DNA of 42,315 nt from Aerolutibacter ruishenii (GTDB taxonomy: Bacteria; Pseudomonadota; Gammaproteobacteria; Xanthomonadales; Xanthomonadaceae), in the NCBI RefSeq assembly GCF_007830115.1, contig NZ_VLKP01000017.1:1-42315 (forward strand). Reading direction: 5' to 3'. Below, one piece after another: positions 25,784 through 33,520 of this stretch (positions are counted from its first letter, which is position 1; each line of letters starts with the position of its first letter). A model generated the notes under the pieces. The model was not told the DNA's origin. It searched no databases and worked only from the letters and a program-made list of their open reading frames with translations. A program made the translations under genes and the position numbers.

Positions 25784-27045
25784 GACGGCTCGCGGGCGTT
25801 CTGCCGGTCGCCTTGCCAACGCACCTGCACGGTGCCGTTATCTCGCTGCGACTCGTCCACGAACCAGCCCATTGCGTGAGCGAGGCGGCCCATCAGGCTC
25901 ATGCCCAGTCCGAGGTCTCCACGGCCGAAGCGTGCGGCGCCTGGCTTGATCTGGGCGAGCGGATCGCCGGTGACGTGCGAGAACGTCGCGCGACCTGCCG
26001 CTGCCGACACGGCGAGGGCTCCGCTCGCGCCTGGGGGAACCAACCGGCGCACGAGCGTGCGAGTGACCAGCTCGGCATCGCGCGGCGATATGTCAAGGGT
26101 CTCGCCATCCGATCTGACTACGACCTCCACGTCGGGCGCATGCCGCCGCAGCGCCTCCTTCGCGGTATCGCGCAACCAGGCGCCCAGCTCAACCTGCGTG
26201 TCCGGCCTGATCTGCCGGCGCGCCAGGCGAAACAGCGCTTCAACCAACTCCGACAGTTCGACAACGCCACGCTCCACACGCTCCAGCCGCGGCTTCGCGC
26301 CGGGTACGCCGTGGATGTCCTCCTGGAGCAGCTCGATCGCGCCGCCCATGACCGACAACGGCGTACGCAACTCGTGGCTGGCGTCGGCGAAAAACGCCTG
26401 CTCGGCCGCGGCGGCGGCTACCAGACGCGCCTGGTAGCCGTCGACCGATGCGCCGAGGCGCCCGAGCTCATCCGGGGGCAGCATGGCCGCGAACGCCGTT
26501 TCCGTGGGCTCGGGCGGCAGAGCTTCAACCTTGTCGGCCAACCCGGCGATCGGCCGGGATGCGGCGCGGGCGACCAGCCAGCCCAGCCATGCGCCGATCG
26601 CGATGCCGCCAGCGACGATCACGAGCAGCATTACGCGAAGATGGACTTCCAGCTCCTCGATGCCGCTCAGGTCGATCTTGAAGTACAGCCGACCCGCACG
26701 GGTATCAAAGACGCCGATGTGCACACCATCCACGTCCTCGGTGGCCGACTCGTGGATGCCGGGTTCGAGATCGCGAAGCTCAGGGGGTATGGCCGGCGAA
26801 TCCGGGTGGCGATGGGACGCCGCGAAACCCTGAAGCCGTCGCGTCCGCGGCAGGGGCGTCGCCGGCGCTACAGCCAGTCGCTCGCTGTAATCCTGCGCAA
26901 GGCTGTCGAGGATCGCTTCGACCAGAACGTGCTCGTAATCCTCAGTGATGTAGATCGATGCCCACGCGAATAGCAGGCTCAAGACGGCCGCCATCGCCGT
27001 CGCGAGCAGCGTCACGCGCGTCCGGAAGCGCATCGGGCTCTTCAT
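25780..27045 (-). CDS. Sensor histidine kinase, ColS-like, with altered ATP-binding domain
   Basis: The protein has 421 residues. An N-terminal membrane helix, a periplasmic region of about 110 residues containing PPELRDLEPGIHE, a second helix (VMLLVIVAGGIAIGAWLGWL) and a HAMP-like linker are seen. The dimerisation domain carries the phospho-acceptor H224 (ASHELRTP). The catalytic domain is odd. Where the N-box Asn is expected the sequence is LVTRTLVRRLVPPG, and the D-x-G-x-G box is replaced by HVTGDP; only the later GLGMSL box is kept. ColS-type kinases sense zinc or iron with acidic periplasmic residues and control eptA/dgkA-type genes. That assignment rests on the LxPGxHE segment and on neighbours. 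The start overlaps the regulator stop as ATGA. Confidence 0.85.
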   Translation of the reverse strand: MKSPMRFRTRVTLLATAMAAVLSLLFAWASIYITEDYEHVLVEAILDSLAQDYSERLAVAPATPLPRTRRLQGFAASHRHPDSPAIPPELRDLEPGIHESATEDVDGVHIGVFDTRAGRLYFKIDLSGIEELEVHLRVMLLVIVAGGIAIGAWLGWLVARAASRPIAGLADKVEALPPEPTETAFAAMLPPDELGRLGASVDGYQARLVAAAAAEQAFFADASHELRTPLSVMGGAIELLQEDIHGVPGAKPRLERVERGVVELSELVEALFRLARRQIRPDTQVELGAWLRDTAKEALRRHAPDVEVVVRSDGETLDISPRDAELVTRTLVRRLVPPGASGALAVSAAAGRATFSHVTGDPLAQIKPGAARFGRGDLGLGMSLMGRLAHAMGWFVDESQRDNGTVQVRWQGDRQNAREPS

Positions 27046-27713
27046 TCCGGCGGCAGCAGGCGGTAGCCCATTCCATGCACGGACTGGATCATGGCTGCAC
27101 CGAAGGGGCGATCGACGAGGTGACGAAGACTGTACACATGGTTGTGCAGGGCGGCGAGGTCCCGATCCTCGTCACCCCACACCGCGCGGCAGAGCGCCTG
27201 GTGCGTGACGACGGCCGGGGATCGCTGCATCAAGGTCTGCAAAATGGCGCCTTGGGCGCGAGTCAGCGCAACGCGCCGACCTTCGCGGCTGGCGATCATC
27301 GAGTCGGCGTTGTACGCGAGCGGGCCGCACGCCAATGCCTGGGTTATCGGCGCCTGCCGGCGACGGTTCAATGCGTTCAAGCGCGCCTCGAGCTCGCGCA
27401 GCTCGAACGGCTTCACCATGTAGTCGTCGGCACCCTCCCCAAAGCCTTTGATCTTGTCGTCGAGTGTGTCGCGCGCCGTCAGCATGAGCACCGGAACACC
27501 GCGCCCGGCTTCGCGTAACCTGCGACACAGCTCGAGTCCGTCGAGCTTCGGAAGCCCGAGGTCGAGCACGATCACGTCGAACTCGCCACTCAACGAACGC
27601 ATGAGGCCCGATGACCCGTCGGCAGCATGGTCGACGTGATGCCCGCGGCGCTCGAGGTAATCCCAAATGTTCGCGGCGATGTCGTGCTGGTCTTCAATAA
27701 CGAGAACCTTCAT
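27042..27713 (-). CDS. OmpR/PhoB-type response regulator, ColR-like
   Basis: The protein has 223 residues from the ATG at 27713, which has GGAG just upstream. The receiver domain has the acidic pocket (IEDQHD), phospho-acceptor D51 (VLDLGLP), the switch threonine (MLTARD) and lysine (VKPFE). The C-terminal winged helix ends in SVHGMGYRLL. It overlaps the kinase gene by four bases. By analogy with ColR of Pseudomonas and Xanthomonas, whose regulon includes phosphoethanolamine transferase, dgkA and PAP2 genes, it may control the surrounding envelope genes. I did not find a repeated operator that would prove this. Confidence 0.94.
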   Translation of the reverse strand: MKVLVIEDQHDIAANIWDYLERRGHHVDHAADGSSGLMRSLSGEFDVIVLDLGLPKLDGLELCRRLREAGRGVPVLMLTARDTLDDKIKGFGEGADDYMVKPFELRELEARLNALNRRRQAPITQALACGPLAYNADSMIASREGRRVALTRAQGAILQTLMQRSPAVVTHQALCRAVWGDEDRDLAALHNHVYSLRHLVDRPFGAAMIQSVHGMGYRLLPPE

Positions 27714-27788
27714 GAGCACTCCTGCCGTCGGATGCGAGGCCGAGAAAATTAAATTGGATGACGGTGACTCGAGCGCGTGCGCCGCGCA

Positions 27789-28520
27789 TCAGATTTCTTC
27801 CGCCGTAGTGCGCCGTGCGCGGGCGATCAGCCAGGCAACGCCATGCAGGTCGCGGATGCCCACGAGCGCGCGGTTGAGGTTGTTGTACTTACTCACGCCG
27901 GTGGCGCGCGGGCGATGGTTGACCGGCACGCTGACTGTCTTCCAGCCGGCTCGCTGCATCAACGCGGGCAGGTAGCGGTGCATGTGGTCAAAGTAGGGCA
28001 GGTCGAGGAAGGCTTCGCGCTCGAACAGCTTGATGCCGCATCCGGTGTCGGGCGTGTCGTCCTTCAGCATCGAGGCGCGGATCGCGTTCGCCCATTTTGA
28101 GGCCCAGCGCTTGCTGCCACTGTCTTTCCGCTCCACGCGCCAGCCGGCAAACATCTTGACGTCCGAAGGCGCGCCATCACGCCTGGCCAGCAGCTTCGGG
28201 ATATCGGCCGGGTCGTTCTGGCCGTCGCCATCGAGCGTCGCGATCCACGCACCGCGCGCGGCCTTGACGCCGTTGCGGGTGGCCGTGCTCTGCCCGGCGT
28301 TGCCCAGGTGGCGCACCACGCGAAGTTCGGGCACCTCCGCCTTGAGCGTGGCGAGGGCGGCGAGCGTGCGGTCGGTCGAGCAGTCGTCGACGTAGACGAT
28401 CTCGAACCGCGTGACGCTGCGCAGGGCCGCGACGATCTCGCGTACCAAAGGGCCTACGTTGCCCTCCTCGTTGTAGACGGGAACGACTACGGAAAGGGAA
28501 ATCGCTGCCGCGTCGATCAT
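27789..28520 (-). CDS. GT2 glycosyltransferase (polyprenyl-phosphate sugar synthase type)
   Basis: The protein has 243 residues without membrane helices. The GT-A fold is clear: VVVPVYNEEGNVGPL, IVYVDDCSTDRT and the metal-binding TLDGDGQNDP, with GNAGQSTATRNG between. It is closest to dolichyl-phosphate-mannose synthase-like enzymes and to ArnC-type enzymes but lacks ArnC's C-terminal membrane helices. It probably loads a sugar onto undecaprenyl phosphate for the ArnT-like enzymes of this island. It lies 75 bases upstream of the response regulator on the same strand, so it could be the first gene of that transcript. Confidence 0.92.
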   Translation of the reverse strand: MIDAAAISLSVVVPVYNEEGNVGPLVREIVAALRSVTRFEIVYVDDCSTDRTLAALATLKAEVPELRVVRHLGNAGQSTATRNGVKAARGAWIATLDGDGQNDPADIPKLLARRDGAPSDVKMFAGWRVERKDSGSKRWASKWANAIRASMLKDDTPDTGCGIKLFEREAFLDLPYFDHMHRYLPALMQRAGWKTVSVPVNHRPRATGVSKYNNLNRALVGIRDLHGVAWLIARARRTTAEEI

Positions 28521-28797
28521 GAGTCGAAAGCCGTTGTCGAACGGGTGACGCCTTGGCCGTAAGGCGTGGATAAGGGCCCGACCGCAGCGGCAGTGGCAGG
28601 GGAGCCACGCGGGCCAGAAGCGGCCGGGTCAGTGGATTTTAGTCGCCGCAGATGGGTGGACTTAACGATCAATGGAGAAGCCCTCCCCCCCTGGGACGGG
28701 GCGTGTCCTGTCGCCGCTTCGCGGGTCGAATGGAACCACGTCGCTTCGGGGCCGGTACGAAGTCATCGATCGGTCACGGGCTCACGCGACGCCGGCA

Positions 28798-29988
28798 TCA
28801 ACCTCGGGTGGGGGCCTGCGTGCGCGGGAGCGCGAGTGTCCAAAGCCCAGCAATCGCGGACAGGGCCGCGCCAGCCGCGAACGTGGCGAGCGGGCCGAAC
28901 GCCGACCACAGAGCGCCTGCGCCAGCGCTCGCAATCAGCAGCGCGCAGCCGATGACGAGGCTGAAGACCCCGAACGCCGTGCCGCGGAGGTGGTCGGGCG
29001 CGGCATCCGCGACCAGCGCACTGAGCAGCCCCTGTGTCGCCCCCATGTGCAGACCCCACAACGCGGCACCGAGCATCAGGGTGCCCGCCGATGAGGCAAG
29101 ACCGAGCACGACATCGGCGATGCATAGCAGGAAAATGCCGATCGACAGCAGGTGCCTGCGATCCATGCGATCCGCCACGCGCCCGAGTGGCCACGCACTG
29201 ATCGCGTATACCGCGTTCATGGCCACGAGCACCGCTGGCGTCCACGTGGCTTCGAGGCCCACGTCGCTCGCCCGAAGGAGCATGAAGGCCTCGCTGAAAC
29301 GAGCGAGCGTAAGCACGCCCGCCACGGCGAGGCATGCCCAGTAGTAGGTCGGCAACTGCCTGAGTTCCCGCGGATGAAGCGCGATCGGCTTGCGCGCGAC
29401 GGGATGCGCATGCGTCTCGGGCTCCCTCACGCCGAAAACGACAATGGCCACTGCCACGGCTGCGGGTATTGCCGAGGCCCAGAGCACCAGTCGGAAATCC
29501 CCGGACGTGGCCGCCATGAGGGCGATGGCGACGACAGGCCCGGCGACTGCGCCCACGGTGTCCATCGACTGCCGAAAGCCGAAAGCGGCGCCTCGCGCGC
29601 CCGGCGGTGTTATGTCGGCGATGAGTGCATCGCGCGGCGCACCGCGCACTCCCTTTCCCACACGGTCTACGAATCGTGCGGTGACGATCGTCGCCACATC
29701 CTGCGCGATCGGGAAAAGGGGCTTGACTAGCGCTGCCATGCCGTAGCCCGCCAGCACGAGCGGCTTGCGGCGCCCGATCCAGTCGCTCAGCGCGCCCGAC
29801 GCGGTCTTCATGAACGCGGCGATGGCTTCTGCAACGCCTTCGATCACGCCCACAGTCATCGTGCTGACGCCCATGACGCTCACGAGATACACCGGCAACA
29901 GGCTGTGGATCATCTCGGAGGAGAGGTCCATGAACAGGCTGACCCAGCCCAGCGCCACAACGCCAGCGGGAAGCCCAGTGCGTTTCAT
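28798..29988 (-). CDS. MFS transporter
   Basis: The protein has 396 residues with about eleven or twelve membrane helices. The motif A region between helices 2 and 3 reads SGALSDWIGRRKPL, and a second copy occurs between helices 8 and 9 (LGRVADRMDRRHLL). RFVDRVGKGVRGAPRDALIADI is a stretch typical of a small MFS subgroup found beside metal and envelope stress genes. The substrate is unknown. It is upstream of the GT2 gene, with 277 bases between, on the same strand. The gene appears complete. Confidence 0.92.
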   Translation of the reverse strand: MKRTGLPAGVVALGWVSLFMDLSSEMIHSLLPVYLVSVMGVSTMTVGVIEGVAEAIAAFMKTASGALSDWIGRRKPLVLAGYGMAALVKPLFPIAQDVATIVTARFVDRVGKGVRGAPRDALIADITPPGARGAAFGFRQSMDTVGAVAGPVVAIALMAATSGDFRLVLWASAIPAAVAVAIVVFGVREPETHAHPVARKPIALHPRELRQLPTYYWACLAVAGVLTLARFSEAFMLLRASDVGLEATWTPAVLVAMNAVYAISAWPLGRVADRMDRRHLLSIGIFLLCIADVVLGLASSAGTLMLGAALWGLHMGATQGLLSALVADAAPDHLRGTAFGVFSLVIGCALLIASAGAGALWSAFGPLATFAAGAALSAIAGLWTLALPRTQAPTRG

Positions 29989-30378
29989 CGGTCCCTACCC
30001 GCCGTGTTCAGGAGTCTTGGAAGAGTAGGTCAATGCTTAGGAGCATGCCCACGGGAGCAGCAGCCGTGCCACGCTCAAGCGGACGGTTCGATGGCGCGCA
30101 GTGCCGGCGCGCGAGCCTTGAAGGTGGTCGTGTGTCGGAAAAGGGGCCGAAGTCCGATGCGGCAGGCGCCCCTCGGGACGAACCCGACGACGAGTCCTCG
30201 GGGCTCTGCGCCCTCCCGCGGACAACGTGCGCCGGTTTAAACTCGAGGCGGCCCGGTTGCGCGTACCGATCTGGTTCATCGTTCGCACCGGTCGAAGCTG
30301 ACGGCTTCGCTGTTGTTGACCAGGTCCGCTTTCAGCCAGCGGCGGACATGATTAAGGGCGAGTAGGTGATAAGTTCGG
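29989..30378. other. About 390 bases without a supportable gene
   Basis: This is the upstream region of the MFS gene and the downstream region of the ubiquitin-like operon. Short open frames exist on both strands but lack ribosome-binding sites and protein-like composition. It marks the boundary between the lipid A island and the ubiquitin-like module. Confidence 0.4.
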
Positions 30379-30411
30379 TGCAATCTACTGCCGCAGGAGG
30401 TGTAGATTGCA
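30379..30411 (-). terminator. Hairpin downstream of the ubiquitin-like operon
   Basis: Perfect 10-bp arms TGCAATCTAC and GTAGATTGCA surround a 13-base loop, beginning 13 bases after the stop of the DUF6527 gene in its direction of transcription. No long T-run follows, so it may be a terminator of weaker type, an RNA-stabilising hairpin or a protein-binding palindrome. Confidence 0.5.
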
Positions 30412-30424
30412 GCGCCGTTGCGAG

Positions 30425-30793
30425 CTATCTAGCGAACCAGGCGCGTACATCTTTCACTAGTTGATTTCGCTGATCGGCCGTCCATTCGACGCGGCCGTCT
30501 CGTAGCCAGAAGTGGGCGCCACATCGACTCGTTCGCCATACGGAAGGCGAGAGGGAAGCTCGGCCGTTTCGAACGGTGAGATGCCAGGTCGGGCGCTGAT
30601 CAGCAAGCAGGTTGAGCAGCACATCGTCGCCGCAGCCGCACGGGCAGCGCATACCGGCTGCCAGTGCAAGCGAGCCGTCGACTGTGATCACGAGCGTCCG
30701 ATTCGGAAGTGGGCTCGGGAAGTCCTCACCGACGAAGGCGACTTGGAAGCGGGGTTTAACGGCACGCCGGAGTAGTTGGAAGAGTGGTCTCAT
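30425..30793 (-). CDS. DUF6527 protein of the ubiquitin-like operon
   Basis: The protein has 122 residues. It carries RCPCGCGDDVLLNL in the middle and CGAHFWLRDGRVEW near the end, the cysteine/histidine pattern of DUF6527, which suggests a structural zinc site. The family is repeatedly encoded as the last gene of operons with a multi-ubiquitin protein, an E2-like protein and an E1-JAB fusion, which is the position seen here. A role as substrate adaptor or target-binding factor is a guess. The ATG overlaps the stop of the E1-JAB gene by four bases. Confidence 0.88.
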   Translation of the reverse strand: MRPLFQLLRRAVKPRFQVAFVGEDFPSPLPNRTLVITVDGSLALAAGMRCPCGCGDDVLLNLLADQRPTWHLTVRNGRASLSPSVWRTSRCGAHFWLRDGRVEWTADQRNQLVKDVRAWFAR

Positions 30794-32175
30794 TCCTCAA
30801 GCCCCATGTAGATGCCTAGCATGGGCTCCGCATCGCCAAGACCGACATGGGCGCCGAGACTCCTGCAGGAACGTGGGTGGGCGTGCTGGAAAATCGTCAT
30901 CCCGGCGAAGTCCACCTCGACCTGATCGAAGTTGCTGTTTGGTTCGTCGCGAAACGGGGCGATGCGGGCGATCAGCTCGGTAACAGCAAGGGACGCCAAC
31001 GCGCTATTGATGCTGATCACGGCAGGACGCGAAGTCGGCACGCCGCGGACATACCCCTCCTTGACTTCACGCTCGAGGCCTTCCGGGTCGGTCACCGCTC
31101 GACGGGCAGCCGTGACGTCCGCCATCGAGATCAAGCCCCGACTCAGAAGGCTCGACCCGCCGGGAACCAGATAGTGAACACTCCCGCACGCAGCACGCAC
31201 TTTCGATGTAGTTGGCGAGGTGGGGATCGCATCCACGCAGATGCCGAGGTCGACATACGGGATCGTGTAGTAGATCGAGATGGCGTTCAGCAGGTATCGA
31301 CCATCGGGGCTGTCCACGCAGCCGAAAACCACGTCGGCCTCTCCACAGAGGCGAATCGCCTGCCTGGACCACAGACTGGCCTTGAGGATCCGCACCCGGG
31401 TTCCAAGGCCCATCGCCTCTATCGCGCGCTTGAGTACCTCGACCTTGGGGCGCTCTTTCTCCGCGTCGTCCTTGGTCGCATGGACGATGCGATTGAGGTT
31501 CCGTTCCTCAACGACGTCGGGGTCGATCAGGATGAGTTCCCGCGGGGCCATTCGCGCGAGCTGCTCAATCAAGGGGCTTCCCGTCCCGGAGCAGCCAACC
31601 ACCGCGATCGAGAGCGTAGAAATCGCGGCGAACGTTCCCTCGCCGAAGGCCATGACGTGGGACGCCTGGGAGGGAGACGTGCCTGAGGTGCGAGCCCACC
31701 GCTTAAGGTCGTGACCGACAACCTGAACCGCGTCGAGCTCTACGAATTCGCCTGAGCCTTGCAGGTACCGGCCGAGCAGGCTGCCGTCGGGCAGCATGAT
31801 CGCCGACCCGGAAGGCGCGCTGACCTGCTCGCCCCAGGCACTGAAAATCGGCAAAAGCTCGCGGTCGGAGACGTCGTCTTGTGCGGAGAAGCCCCGCATC
31901 GCGTTGGGATGACTGCGGACCTTCCAGACAACGAGCCCCTCGCGTTCCGCGCGATCGAGCGCGTCCGACTCAGCGGCCGGATTCCAGTCGACACGCGTCG
32001 CCGTCCGCCGACAGCGCGCGTAAGGTACCGGATGGACTTCGCGAACCACCAAGCGCGTGTTCTCATCGCCAATGCGATGCCCGCATAGCAGGAGCGCGAC
32101 AGCTTCGTTGCCGTCCCCTGGGTAGAGGTGACCTCGGAGCTCGGCGTGCTGGGCGGCCGTCATATTCAGGGTCAC
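30790..32175 (-). CDS. JAB-E1 fusion (ThiF-family adenylyltransferase with JAMM domain)
   Basis: The protein has 461 residues from the GTG at 32175, whose GTGA overlaps the E2 stop. The N-terminal JAB domain shows E24 and SHPNAMRGFSAQDD, giving H89, S97 and D100 of the JAMM site. The first zinc histidine expected two residues earlier is Arg87 (VRSHP). The E1 domain has the nucleotide loop VVGCSGTGSP (G194-G199), DPDVVEERNLNR with its adenylation Arg, and FGCVDSPDGR. In the region where relatives, as I recall them, have P-G-x-C-x-x-C, this protein has PGGSSLLSRG (S342, S345). In complete systems it would activate the ubiquitin-like protein and cleave it from targets. These changes suggest altered chemistry or loss of activity. 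Confidence 0.88.
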   Translation of the reverse strand: MTLNMTAAQHAELRGHLYPGDGNEAVALLLCGHRIGDENTRLVVREVHPVPYARCRRTATRVDWNPAAESDALDRAEREGLVVWKVRSHPNAMRGFSAQDDVSDRELLPIFSAWGEQVSAPSGSAIMLPDGSLLGRYLQGSGEFVELDAVQVVGHDLKRWARTSGTSPSQASHVMAFGEGTFAAISTLSIAVVGCSGTGSPLIEQLARMAPRELILIDPDVVEERNLNRIVHATKDDAEKERPKVEVLKRAIEAMGLGTRVRILKASLWSRQAIRLCGEADVVFGCVDSPDGRYLLNAISIYYTIPYVDLGICVDAIPTSPTTSKVRAACGSVHYLVPGGSSLLSRGLISMADVTAARRAVTDPEGLEREVKEGYVRGVPTSRPAVISINSALASLAVTELIARIAPFRDEPNSNFDQVEVDFAGMTIFQHAHPRSCRSLGAHVGLGDAEPMLGIYMGLEE

Positions 32176-32582
32176 GTACACGTCGCGACCTCCCGAGCAA
32201 ACCATTGCTCAGCGCTGAGGACATGCCGCTCCAGTCCGTCAGTTCCCGGGATCCAAGGGTTTTCGGCCGTGTAGTGGCGCGACCACCGCTGGTAGCTGCG
32301 CCCCTCGATATCCTGCGTGACTTGGGTCGCGTTGATGGGCTGACCGTCCGCGCGCACCAGCGCGGGGTAAACGTAGACCATGTCCAAGCACGCCATCGGA
32401 TAACCCGGCTCGATCCGGATTGCCATGGTGTAGCTCTCGATCGCGTAGCCCGGTCGCGGGGCAGGGACGTCGTGGATCAATACCCAGCCGTTGCCATGGG
32501 TAACCGTCTCCCATGGACGCCCGAAGGCGTCCAGGAATTCGACGTCGGCCGGCGGAAGCGTGAAGTCGCGTCGAAGCGTCAT
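32172..32582 (-). CDS. E2-like protein (prokaryotic E2 family E type)
   Basis: The protein has 136 residues. The core segments match the bacterial E2-like proteins of multi-ubiquitin operons: LPPADVEFLDAFGRPWE, WVLIHDVPAPRPGY, then YPMACLDMVYVYPALVR and the strongly conserved YQRWSRHYTAENPWIPG near the end. The fold resembles ubiquitin-conjugating enzymes. I cannot name the active residue with certainty: cysteines occur only at CLDM and at the very C-terminus, and the conserved WSRH histidine is the more notable position. It starts three bases after the ubiquitin-like gene ends and overlaps the E1-JAB start, so the operon is tightly packed. Confidence 0.88.
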   Translation of the reverse strand: MTLRRDFTLPPADVEFLDAFGRPWETVTHGNGWVLIHDVPAPRPGYAIESYTMAIRIEPGYPMACLDMVYVYPALVRADGQPINATQVTQDIEGRSYQRWSRHYTAENPWIPGTDGLERHVLSAEQWFAREVATCT

Positions 32583-32585
32583 GGA

Positions 32586-32930
32586 TCAGCCCTCGCTCTG
32601 GTCGTTGGGCAGTGCCTTGAACTTCTCGACCCCCGGTCGGGTCAAATCGACCTGATGATCCAGACGCACGATCTCGTAAGTGCCGCCGTGGATCTTCAGA
32701 CGCAGGGTCCATCGCTCGGGCGGCGTCAGGCCCGCGGCGGTCAGGATCTCGGCCCCGGTCGGATCGGGCTTCGCGATCTGGACGTGGTCGGCATTGACGC
32801 GAATGCGGTAGCGCTTGGTCTTGGGCGGCTTCTTGCCGCTTGCCGCATGGGTCTCGAGGTCGACGACTTCGACGATGACTTCGCCGTCCTGGGGGGTATC
32901 GTGGTCCTGCTTCTGGTTTTCGCTAATCAT
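32586..32930 (-). CDS. Multi-ubiquitin-family ubiquitin-like protein, single domain
   Basis: The protein has 114 residues. After a polar N-terminal tail of about 35 residues comes one beta-grasp repeat: KRYRIRVNADHVQI, then DPTGAEILTAAGLTPPERW, GTYEIVRLDHQVDL and TRPGVEKFKALP. Many members carry two or three repeats, but this one has a single copy. It ends in ...QSEG, so the terminal glycine is already exposed and no processing is needed before activation. It is the first gene of the operon and lies opposite an XRE/ImmA pair. It is the presumed modifier that would be joined to targets. Confidence 0.9.
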   Translation of the reverse strand: MISENQKQDHDTPQDGEVIVEVVDLETHAASGKKPPKTKRYRIRVNADHVQIAKPDPTGAEILTAAGLTPPERWTLRLKIHGGTYEIVRLDHQVDLTRPGVEKFKALPNDQSEG

Positions 32931-32996
32931 GGTCAGCCTCCTGGGCTATCTGGTATATGTGCTACACGTCACAAGTTCCTTTGTTGTTACTGCCGG

Positions 32997-33016
32997 TGTT
33001 GCCTATCTGGACAACA
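32997..33016. promoter_or_regulatory. Operator-like repeat, proximal to the ubiquitin-like operon
   Basis: TGTTG and CAACA are separated by ten bases ending CTGGA, with arms extendable to GGTGTTG/CAACACC. The site lies 67 bases upstream of the ubiquitin-like gene start. It has the same architecture as the site at 33074, so both are likely bound by the XRE protein encoded at 33131. Confidence 0.65.
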
Positions 33017-33073
33017 CCTTGGGCATAATGGCAGACCGCTTTTGTCCCCCTATGCAGGGGGCTCGCAGTGGTC

Positions 33074-33093
33074 TGTTGTTTGCTTGGACAACA
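33074..33093. promoter_or_regulatory. Operator-like repeat, proximal to the XRE gene
   Basis: TGTTG and CAACA are again separated by ten bases, ending TTGGA, with arms extendable to CTGTTGT/ACAACAG. The site lies 37 bases upstream of the XRE start codon. The repeat of the same spacing 77 bases away suggests joint control of both divergent transcripts. Confidence 0.65.
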
Positions 33094-33130
33094 GCATGAG
33101 CGGTTTAGTTCCCTCCGTCAAGGACTAGAT

Positions 33131-33520
33131 ATGACCCTCTCACCCCTAGGCGTCGTGCTTCGGCACTGCCGGGAGCAGCGCAAGCTTTCTTTACGGGAAG
33201 CTGGGCAGATCGCTGAGATCGACCACGCATACATACACAGGCTGGAGACGGGCGCCAAAGAGGCCCCTTCCGCAGCGACGGTGGACAAGCTTTTTAGGGT
33301 CCTCAAACCGCAGGCCCGTGAAGCCGACCTGATTCGCTTTCTTTACAAGTACCCGTCGGGCGACGCGGATCTCGTGAAGTACGTCATCCAGAATCCAGGG
33401 GTGCAAATGGAAGCGTTCGAAGCGGCCTACCTGATGGCTCATCGTGGAACAGGACGTCTCAGTCCTGAGATGCAGATCGAACGGGCTCAGCGTGTACTAG
33501 CCGCATTCGCCCATGAATGA
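33131..33520 (+). CDS. XRE-family transcriptional regulator
   Basis: The protein has 129 residues. The ATG at 33131 follows AAGGA by seven bases. The N-terminal Cro/C1-type helix-turn-helix is clear (VLRHCREQRKLSLREAGQIA, then HAYIHRLETGAKEAP). The C-terminal half is helical and probably dimerises or contacts the peptidase. It overlaps the ImmA-type gene by eight bases and faces away from the ubiquitin-like operon. XRE/ImmA pairs usually work as a repressor and a peptidase that removes it on a signal, so it probably controls the ubiquitin-like genes. Base composition here is lower in GC than in the neighbouring cargo. Confidence 0.92.
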   Translation: MTLSPLGVVLRHCREQRKLSLREAGQIAEIDHAYIHRLETGAKEAPSAATVDKLFRVLKPQAREADLIRFLYKYPSGDADLVKYVIQNPGVQMEAFEAAYLMAHRGTGRLSPEMQIERAQRVLAAFAHE

